Below, piece after piece: positions 58,734-64,000 of a DNA stretch of 64,000 nt (its first letter is position 1; each line of letters opens with the position of its first letter). Below the pieces are notes generated by a model. The model saw only the letters and a program-made list of their open reading frames with translations, ran no database searches and was not told where the DNA came from. Location of the stretch: the NCBI RefSeq assembly GCF_041053105.1, contig NZ_CP163444.1, positions 3,720,001-3,784,000 of the forward strand, written 5' to 3'. The stretch is from Streptomyces sp. R44 (GTDB lineage Bacteria; Actinomycetota; Actinomycetes; Streptomycetales; Streptomycetaceae). Made by a program: the position numbers and the translations under genes.

Positions 58734-58763
58734 AGGGCCGGCGGGGACGTCCCCGCCGGCCCT
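58734..58763. terminator. Bidirectional terminator
   Basis: Perfect 14-bp arms agggccggcgggga (58734-58747) and tccccgccggccct (58750-58763) with a 2-base loop, between the convergent GNAT gene (stop 58724) and mqnE (stop 58777). Confidence 0.88.
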
Positions 58764-58776
58764 TCCCGCGATCAGC

Positions 58777-59940
58777 TCAGAACCGCATCGACTGCGGCGT
58801 CTCGCGCCGCTCCGCGTCCGGACCCGGGTACTCGCGGATGATCTCGTACCGCGTGTTCCGCTCGACCGGCCGGAAGCCCGCGTCGCGGATCAGCTCCAGC
58901 AGGTCCTCGCGGCCCAGCTTGTTCGGCGTGCCGTAGTTGTCGGCGTCGTGCGTGATCTTGTACTCGACGACCGAGCCGTCCATGTCGTCGGCGCCGTGCT
59001 GGAGCGCCAGCTGCGCCGTCTGGACGCCGTGCATGACCCAGAAGACCTTGACGTGCGGCACGTTGTCGAAGAGCAGCCGGGAGACCGCGAAGGTCTTCAG
59101 GGCCTCGGCGCCGGTCGCCATCGTGGTGCGCGCCTGGAGCTTGTTGCGGATCTTGCCGTCCTGCATGTCGACGAAGTCGTGCTGGTAGCGCAGCGGGATG
59201 AAGACCTGGAAGCCGCCGGTCTCGTCCTGGAGCTCACGGAGCCGCAGCACGTGGTCCACGCGGTGGCGCGGCTCCTCGATGTGCCCGTAGAGCATCGTCG
59301 ACGGGGTCTTGAGCCCCTTCTCGTGCGCGAGGCGGTGGATCCGGGACCAGTCCTCCCAGTGGGTCTTGTGGTCCACGATGTGCTGCCGGACCTCCCAGTC
59401 GAAGATCTCGGCGCCGCCGCCGGTCAGCGACTCCAGGCCGGCCTCGATCAGCTCGTCGAGGATCTCGGAGGCCGAGAGGCCGGAGATCGTCTCGAAGTGG
59501 TGGATCTCGGTGGCCGTGAACGCCTTGAGGGAGACGTTCGGCAGGGCCTTCTTGAGCTCGGAGAGGGAGCGCGGGTAGTAGCGCCAGGGCAGGTTGGGGT
59601 GCAGCCCGTTGACGATGTGGAGCTCGGTGAGGTTCTCGTTCTCCATCGCCTTCGCGAGGCGCACGGCCTCCTCGATGCGCATGGTGTACGCGTCCTTCTC
59701 GCCCGGCTTGCGCTGGAAGGAGCAGTAGGCGCAGGAGGCGGTGCAGACGTTGGTCATGTTCAGATGCCGGTTGACATTGAAGTGGACCACGTCGCCGTTC
59801 TTGCGGGTCCGGACCTCGTGGGCCAGACCGCCGAGCCAGGCGAGGTCGTCGGACTCGTACAGGGCGATGCCGTCCTCACGGCTCAGCCGCTCACCGTCCC
59901 GGACCTTCTGCTCAAGTTCGCGCTTGAGTCCCGCGTCCAT
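58777..59940 (-). CDS. mqnE: MqnE, aminofutalosine synthase (radical SAM)
   Basis: 387 residues from ATG 59940 behind GGGAGG. The radical-SAM cluster motif CTASCAYC is followed by SFQRKPGEKDAYTM and LHIVNGLHPNLPWRYYPRSLSELKKALPN, which are characteristic of MqnE. The enzyme joins SAM and 3-[(1-carboxyvinyl)oxy]benzoate into aminofutalosine, the second step of the futalosine menaquinone route. The AsnC-type regulator lies 49 bases upstream on the same strand, and the UbiX/MqnP/UbiD genes of the same pathway follow beyond it. Confidence 0.95.
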   Translation of the reverse strand: MDAGLKRELEQKVRDGERLSREDGIALYESDDLAWLGGLAHEVRTRKNGDVVHFNVNRHLNMTNVCTASCAYCSFQRKPGEKDAYTMRIEEAVRLAKAMENENLTELHIVNGLHPNLPWRYYPRSLSELKKALPNVSLKAFTATEIHHFETISGLSASEILDELIEAGLESLTGGGAEIFDWEVRQHIVDHKTHWEDWSRIHRLAHEKGLKTPSTMLYGHIEEPRHRVDHVLRLRELQDETGGFQVFIPLRYQHDFVDMQDGKIRNKLQARTTMATGAEALKTFAVSRLLFDNVPHVKVFWVMHGVQTAQLALQHGADDMDGSVVEYKITHDADNYGTPNKLGREDLLELIRDAGFRPVERNTRYEIIREYPGPDAERRETPQSMRF

Positions 59941-59989
59941 GTACGGCCGCCTCCCTTTATCTCCGAATTCAGGCTTGACCACCGTACTC

Positions 59990-60445
59990 TCAGCCCTCCT
60001 CAGGCAGCTCCCCGACCCGGTTCTCCCACTTCGTGGAGAGCACGATCGTCGTACGGGTGCGGGAGACGCCCTTGGTGCCGGAGAGCCGGCGGATCGTCTT
60101 CTCCAGGCCGTCGACGTCGTTCGCGCGCACCTTGAGCATGAAGGAGTCGTCGCCGGCGATGAACCAGCAGTCCTCGATCTCGGCGAGGTCCTTGAGTCGG
60201 CGGGCGACGTCCTCGTGGTCGGCGGCGTCCGAGAGGGAGATGCCGATGAGGGCGGTCACGCCGAGGCCGAGCGAGGCGGCGTCGACGGTCGCGCGGTAGC
60301 CGGTGATGACTCCGGCGGCCTCGAGTCGGTTGATGCGGTCGGTGACGGAGGGGCCGGAGAGCCCGACGAGCCGGCCGAGCTCGGCGTACGAGGCACGGCC
60401 GTTCTCGCGCAGAGCCTGGATGAGCTGCCTGTCCACGGCGTCCAT
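59990..60445 (-). CDS. Lrp/AsnC-family regulator
   Basis: 151 residues from ATG 60445 (GGAAGG upstream; ATG 60463 is an alternative). The N-terminal helix-turn-helix (VDRQLIQALRENGRASYAELGRLVGLSGPSVTDRINRLEAAGVI) is followed by the RAM ligand domain (GLGVTALIGISLSD...DCWFIAGDDSFMLKVRANDVDGLEKTI). Such proteins sense amino acids. It may regulate the adjacent mqnE or the small basic ORF at 60571. The AT-rich divergent region (60464-60560) with dyads such as cacaggg/ccctgtg (60505-60524) is a likely target. Confidence 0.92.
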   Translation of the reverse strand: MDAVDRQLIQALRENGRASYAELGRLVGLSGPSVTDRINRLEAAGVITGYRATVDAASLGLGVTALIGISLSDAADHEDVARRLKDLAEIEDCWFIAGDDSFMLKVRANDVDGLEKTIRRLSGTKGVSRTRTTIVLSTKWENRVGELPEEG

Positions 60446-60504
60446 AGGTATGAAGCCTTCCATTGTCCAGCGATACCGCGAGTTTAGGTATAGAATCTAA
60501 GGTA

Positions 60505-60524
60505 CACAGGGGAGACACCCTGTG
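60505..60524. promoter_or_regulatory. Inverted repeat in the AsnC upstream region
   Basis: cacaggg (60505-60511) and ccctgtg (60518-60524) are perfect arms around 6 bases, between the AsnC gene and the small basic ORF. The AT-rich tatagaat stretch at 60490 may be a promoter. Also, atctttcag is repeated at 60526 and 60548. Confidence 0.4.
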
Positions 60525-60570
60525 AATCTTTCAGCAGATCAAAGACGATCTTTCAGGAGTGGTGTTCACC

Positions 60571-60696
60571 GTGTACACGATCGAGATGGCCTACGCACGC
60601 ATGCGCGAGCTGCAGGACCTGGCCAACCGCTCGCGTGCCCACCAGCCGACCGCCGCCTCGAAGCGCGCCGCGAAGAAGCGCGCCAAGAAGCGCTAA
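60571..60696 (+). CDS. Small basic protein (41 aa), conserved-looking
   Basis: GTG 60571 to TAA 60694-60696, with CAGGAG 11 bases upstream. The product starts VYTIEMAYARMRELQDLANRS and ends in a very basic tail (SKRAAKKRAKKR), suggesting nucleic-acid or ribosome binding. The good ribosome-binding site and codon pattern argue for a real gene. The TAA overlaps the TAG stop of the convergent UbiX-like gene (60693-60695). The function is unknown. Confidence 0.65.
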   Translation: MYTIEMAYARMRELQDLANRSRAHQPTAASKRAAKKRAKKR

Positions 60697-61361
60697 TCAG
60701 ACGAGAGGGCTCCACCGAGCTCTCCCTCCCACCGGCGGTACAGCTGGTGCGGCACTCCCGCCGCGTCCAGCACCCGCCCGGCGACGAAGTCCACCAGATC
60801 CTGGATGTGCGTCGCCCCCGCGTAGAACGCCGGAGAGGCGGGCAGCACCACGGCGCCCGCCTCGTCCAGCGCCACCATGTGCTTGAGCGTCTGTCCGTTC
60901 AGCGGGGTCTCCCGCACCGCGACCACCAGCGGACGCCGCTCCTTCAGCGTCACGCTCGCGACCCGCTGCAGCAGGTCCTTCGAGAGCCCGAGCGCCACTC
61001 CCGCCACCGCCGCGGTCGAGGCCGGCACCACCAGCATCCCCTTCGCCGGGTACGAACCGGAGGACGGCCCCGCGGCCAGATCCCCGGCCGCCCAGTACCG
61101 CACGTCGCCCAGGTCCACCGAGAACGTGTCCGGCTTCCCGTCGGCGCCCCGCGCCAGCCAGGCCGCCAGGTCCTCGCGCCAGTGCGCGTCCCGGAAGGCG
61201 ATCCCCGTCTCGTCGAGCAGCGTCAGCCGCGAGGCCCGCGACACGACGAGGTCGACGCTCTCCCCCGCGTCCAGCAGCCCCCTCAGCACGGCGGCGGCGT
61301 ACGGCGTACCCGACGCCCCGGAAACCCCGACGATCCAGGGGATGCGCTTGCCGTCGTTCAT
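60693..61361 (-). CDS. UbiX-like flavin prenyltransferase (menaquinone pathway)
   Basis: 222 residues with the UbiX pattern: IPWIVGVSGASGTPYAAAVLRGLLDAGESVDLVVSRASRLTLLDE, the middle SYPAKGMLVVPASTAAVAGVALGLSKDLLQRVASVTLKERRPLVVAVRETPLNGQTLKHM, and ASPAFYAG late. UbiX enzymes add a dimethylallyl group to FMN, making the cofactor used by UbiD decarboxylases. The UbiD-like gene 1 kb upstream is the obvious client. In the futalosine pathway this pair decarboxylates the prenylated naphthoate (names mqnM/mqnL have been used). Confidence 0.93.
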   Translation of the reverse strand: MNDGKRIPWIVGVSGASGTPYAAAVLRGLLDAGESVDLVVSRASRLTLLDETGIAFRDAHWREDLAAWLARGADGKPDTFSVDLGDVRYWAAGDLAAGPSSGSYPAKGMLVVPASTAAVAGVALGLSKDLLQRVASVTLKERRPLVVAVRETPLNGQTLKHMVALDEAGAVVLPASPAFYAGATHIQDLVDFVAGRVLDAAGVPHQLYRRWEGELGGALSSD

Positions 61362-61391
61362 GCCGTCGACCCTATCCGTCCTCGCACCGGG

Positions 61392-62294
61392 CTACGGGGT
61401 GAGCCCGCGGACCAGCAGATCGAGCAGCGCGCACACGAACAGGCTGATCCCGATGAAGCCGTTCGTCGTGAAGAACGCCCTGTTCAGCCGGGACAGGTCG
61501 TGCGGCTTCACGATCGTGTGCTCGTAGCAGAAGGCGACGACCACGATCACCAGACCGACCCAGAAGAAGAGGCCCGCGTCCGTCGCCAGGGCGTACCAGA
61601 CGAGGAGCCCGGTCGTCACGACCGCCGAGGCGCGGGCACCCCACAGCGCGGCCGGCACGCCGAAGCGGGCCGGGACCGACATGACGCCGTGCGCCCGGTC
61701 GGCCTGCACGTCCTGGCAGGCGAAGATGAGGTCGAAGCCGCCGATCCAGATGCCGACCGCGAGGCCCAGGATGACCGCGTCCCAGGACCACTCCCCGGTC
61801 ACGGCCAGCCAGGCGCCGATCGGTCCGATGGACTGGGCGAGGCCCAGGATCGCGTGCGGGAAGTTCGTGAACCTCTTCCCGTACGGATAGACGACCATCG
61901 GGATGACGGCGAGCGGCGCGAGCGCCAGGCAGAGCGGGTTCAGGAGGGCGGCGGCGCCGAGGAAGACGACGACGGCGATCCCGGCCCCGGTCCACGCCGA
62001 GCGCACGGACACCGCACCGGTCACGATCTCCCGGTTCGCGGTCCGCGGATTACGCGCGTCGATCTCGCGGTCGATGATCCGGTTGCAGGCCATGGCGAAG
62101 GTCCGCAGCCCCACCATGCAGACGGTGACGAGGAAGAGCGTCCACCAGTGGATGTTCCGGTCGAGCTGGAACATCGCCGTGAGCGAGGCGATGTAGGCGA
62201 AGGGCAGCGCGAAGACCGAGTGCTCGATCATCACGAGCCGGAGGAACGCCTTGGTGCGCCCCGGCTGGGCGCCGGGCACGGCCGCGGTGGTCAC
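61392..62294 (-). CDS. mqnP: MqnP, UbiA-family menaquinone prenyltransferase
   Basis: 300 residues from GTG 62294, which overlaps the UbiD stop (GTGA). It is an integral membrane enzyme with about nine spans and both Asp-rich motifs, NRIIDREIDARN and DVQADRAHGV, that bind the Mg-diphosphate of the polyprenyl donor. It transfers the polyprenyl chain to 1,4-dihydroxy-6-naphthoate before decarboxylation. The coupling to UbiD and the UbiX-like gene 30 bases downstream makes this a three-gene operon. Confidence 0.94.
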   Translation of the reverse strand: MTTAAVPGAQPGRTKAFLRLVMIEHSVFALPFAYIASLTAMFQLDRNIHWWTLFLVTVCMVGLRTFAMACNRIIDREIDARNPRTANREIVTGAVSVRSAWTGAGIAVVVFLGAAALLNPLCLALAPLAVIPMVVYPYGKRFTNFPHAILGLAQSIGPIGAWLAVTGEWSWDAVILGLAVGIWIGGFDLIFACQDVQADRAHGVMSVPARFGVPAALWGARASAVVTTGLLVWYALATDAGLFFWVGLVIVVVAFCYEHTIVKPHDLSRLNRAFFTTNGFIGISLFVCALLDLLVRGLTP

Positions 62295-63742
62295 AGCCCG
62301 TACTCCTTCCAGCGGCGGTCCACCAGGGCCGCGGTCGCCGGGTCCGACTCCACCATGTCCGGCCAGCCGCCGTCCCGGGTGTAGCCCTCCTCCGGCAGCT
62401 TCTTCGTGGCGTCGATACCGGCCTTGCCGCCCCAGAACTGCTGGTAGGAGGCGTGGTCGAGATGGTCGACGGGCCCCTCGACGACGGTGAGGTCGCGGGA
62501 GTAGTCCGTGTTCCCCAGCGCCCTCCACGAGACCTCGTGGAGATCGTGCACGTCGCAGTCCTTGTCGACCACGATGATCAGCTTGGTCAGCGACATCATG
62601 TGCGCGCCCCAGATGGCGTGCATGACCTTCTGCGCGTGCTTCGGGTACTTCTTGTCGATCGAGACGATCGCGCAGTTGTGGAAGCCGCCCGACTCCGGCA
62701 GGTGGTAGTCGACGATGTCCGGCACGATGATCTTGAGGAGCGGCAGGAAGAAGCGCTCCGTGGCCCGCCCGAGCGGCCCGTCCTCGGTCGGCGGCCTGCC
62801 GACGACGATCGACTGCAGCAGCGGACGCTTCCGCATGGTGATGCAGTCGATCTTCAGGGCGGGGAAGGGCTCCTGCGGGGTGTAGAAGCCGGTGTGGTCG
62901 CCGAAGGGGCCCTCCGGCAGCATCTCGCCGGGCTCCAGCCAGCCCTCGACGACGACCTCGGCGTTGGCCGGGACCTGGAGCGGGACGGTCTTGCAGTCGA
63001 CCATCTCGATCCGCTTGCCCTGCACGAAGCCGGCGAAGAGGTACTCGTCGATGTCACCGGGCAGCGGGGCGGTGGAGGCGTACGTGACGGCCGGCGGGCA
63101 GCCGAAGGCGATCGCGACCGGCAGCCGCTCGCCGCGCTCGGCGGCGACCGCGTAGTGGTTGCGGCTGTCCTTGTGGATCTGCCAGTGCATGCCGATGGTG
63201 CGCTTGTCGTGCCGCTGGAGCCGGTAGAGCCCCAGGTTCCGCACGCCGGTCTCGGGGTGCTTCGTGTGGGTGAGGCCCAGGTTGAAGAAGGAGCCGCCGT
63301 CCTTGGGCCAGGTGAACAGCGCCGGAAGGAGGTCGAGGTCGACGTCGTCCCCGGTGAGGACGACTTCCTGGACCGGGGCGTCCTTCACCTTCTTCGGCGG
63401 CACGTGGACCATCGAGCCCAGCTTCCCGAAGGCCTCGCGGACCCCGACGAAGCCGTGCGGCAGCTCCGGCTTGAGGAGCCCGCCGATCTTCTCGCTGATC
63501 TCGCCGTACGACTTCAGACCGAGCGCCTTGAGGAGGCGGCGGTCCGTGCCGAAGACGTTCATCGCGAGGGGCATCGAGGAGCCCTTGACGTTCTCGAAGA
63601 GAAGCGCCGGACCTCCCGCCTTGTTCACCCGGTCGACGATCTCCCCGACCTCCAGGTACGGGTCGACTTCGGCCTTGATGCGCTTGAGGTCGCCTTCGCG
63701 CTCCAGGGCCCTGAGCAGCGAGCGGAGATCGTCGTAAGCCAT
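62291..63742 (-). CDS. UbiD-like menaquinone biosynthesis decarboxylase (SCO4490 type)
   Basis: 483 residues of the UbiD family: the N-terminal MAYDDLRSLLRALEREGDLKRIKAEVDPYLEVGEIVDRVNKAGGPALLFENVKG, the prenyl-FMN region PEGPFGDHTGFYTPQEPFPALKIDCITMRKRPLLQSIVVGRPPTEDG, and KLIIVVDKDCDVHDLHEVSWRALGN. It needs the prenylated FMN made by the UbiX-like protein. It fits the menaquinone decarboxylase typified by SCO4490. First gene of the operon with mqnP and the UbiX gene. Confidence 0.95.
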   Translation of the reverse strand: MAYDDLRSLLRALEREGDLKRIKAEVDPYLEVGEIVDRVNKAGGPALLFENVKGSSMPLAMNVFGTDRRLLKALGLKSYGEISEKIGGLLKPELPHGFVGVREAFGKLGSMVHVPPKKVKDAPVQEVVLTGDDVDLDLLPALFTWPKDGGSFFNLGLTHTKHPETGVRNLGLYRLQRHDKRTIGMHWQIHKDSRNHYAVAAERGERLPVAIAFGCPPAVTYASTAPLPGDIDEYLFAGFVQGKRIEMVDCKTVPLQVPANAEVVVEGWLEPGEMLPEGPFGDHTGFYTPQEPFPALKIDCITMRKRPLLQSIVVGRPPTEDGPLGRATERFFLPLLKIIVPDIVDYHLPESGGFHNCAIVSIDKKYPKHAQKVMHAIWGAHMMSLTKLIIVVDKDCDVHDLHEVSWRALGNTDYSRDLTVVEGPVDHLDHASYQQFWGGKAGIDATKKLPEEGYTRDGGWPDMVESDPATAALVDRRWKEYGL

Positions 63743-63831
63743 AGGGGCCAGTATCGGTCACGGGCTAGGCTTGGCCTGTCACCGGGGCCGCCGCAACCGG
63801 CCCCGCCGCTGCTTCCAGGGGGCTGCACCAC

Positions 63832-64000
63832 ATGCTCAGGGCACTGATGTACATCCTGCCGCTGGCGCTGACGATCTACGCGTTCATCGACTGCCTGAAC
63901 ACCCCCGAGGACGAGGCCAAGCACCTGCCGAAGGTGGTCTGGGTCATCATCATCCTGCTGTTCTGGATCGTGGGCCCGATCGTCTGGTTCGCCGCGGGCA
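63832..64000 (+). CDS. PLDc_N-domain membrane protein, N-terminal part; cut by window edge
   Basis: ATG 63832 with CCAGGGGG upstream; 56 codons are visible. MLRALMYILPLALTIYAFIDCLNTPEDEAKHLPKVVWVIIILLFWIVGPIVWF gives two membrane spans around the short charged loop typical of PLDc_N proteins (named for the N-terminus of phospholipase-D-like cardiolipin synthases). In Streptomyces these are usually stand-alone small proteins of unknown role. It diverges from the UbiD gene. Confidence 0.85.
   Translation, partial: MLRALMYILPLALTIYAFIDCLNTPEDEAKHLPKVVWVIIILLFWIVGPIVWFAAG

Overview
This is a GC-rich (about 70%) actinobacterial chromosome segment, almost certainly Streptomyces. The evidence is the afsR/afsS/afsK regulatory genes, fbiC (F420), the futalosine menaquinone genes, an XRE regulator with a DUF397 partner, frequent GTG/TTG starts and many overlapping stop/start codons. 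No rRNA, tRNA, CRISPR array, insertion sequence or prophage was seen. The first and last genes are cut by the window edges.

Layout. 0-8 kb: the start of a secreted protein, a small Cys-rich membrane protein, a GT-C-like polytopic membrane protein, a D-Ala-D-Ala carboxypeptidase with a long acidic cytoplasmic tail, a GPP34 protein, and an XRE/DUF397 pair. 8-17.8 kb: an operator-controlled divergent pair, a degenerate ADP-ribosylglycohydrolase-like protein, fbiC, a luciferase-like (LLM) oxidoreductase, and two AhpD-like paralogues around a GNAT gene. 17.8-29 kb: an APC permease, an amidohydrolase/aldehyde dehydrogenase operon, and further LLM oxidoreductase, SDR and amidohydrolase genes. 29-45 kb: afsR-afsS, then a 6.7-kb block with a FadD3-like CoA ligase, an Ltp/DUF35 pair and an enoyl-CoA hydratase, then afsK, a probable kbpA and a TetR gene. 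45-50 kb: DDN-like reductase, acyl-CoA dehydrogenase, thiolase, FAD monooxygenase and a PNPOx-like protein. 50-56 kb: a long-chain acyl-CoA ligase with its own TetR, and a caspase-STAND-TPR protein. 56-64 kb: a dicarboxylate/cystine-type symporter behind a Cys-rich leader peptide, then the menaquinone block (mqnE, AsnC regulator, UbiX-like, mqnP, UbiD-like).

The strongest unexplained signal is a palindrome, TGACG-N3-CGTCA with flanking TCT/AGA. It occurs ten times in six regulatory regions between 9 and 47 kb. It lies at SDR, LLM, amidohydrolase, CoA ligase, Ltp/DUF35/hydratase, acyl-CoA dehydrogenase/DDN and thiolase promoters. I read this as one TetR-type regulon for an F420- and CoA-dependent catabolic pathway, possibly for a steroid-like or other cyclic terpenoid acid. 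The TetR at 44.2 kb is a candidate regulator. The genes are scattered around the afsR-afsS-afsK antibiotic-control locus.

Other notable items are: two 209-bp giant inverted repeats just after fbiC and an LLM gene; a caspase-STAND-TPR protein translationally coupled to a tiny upstream ORF; a probable cysteine-sensing leader before the symporter; and a histidine-kinase remnant downstream of afsS.
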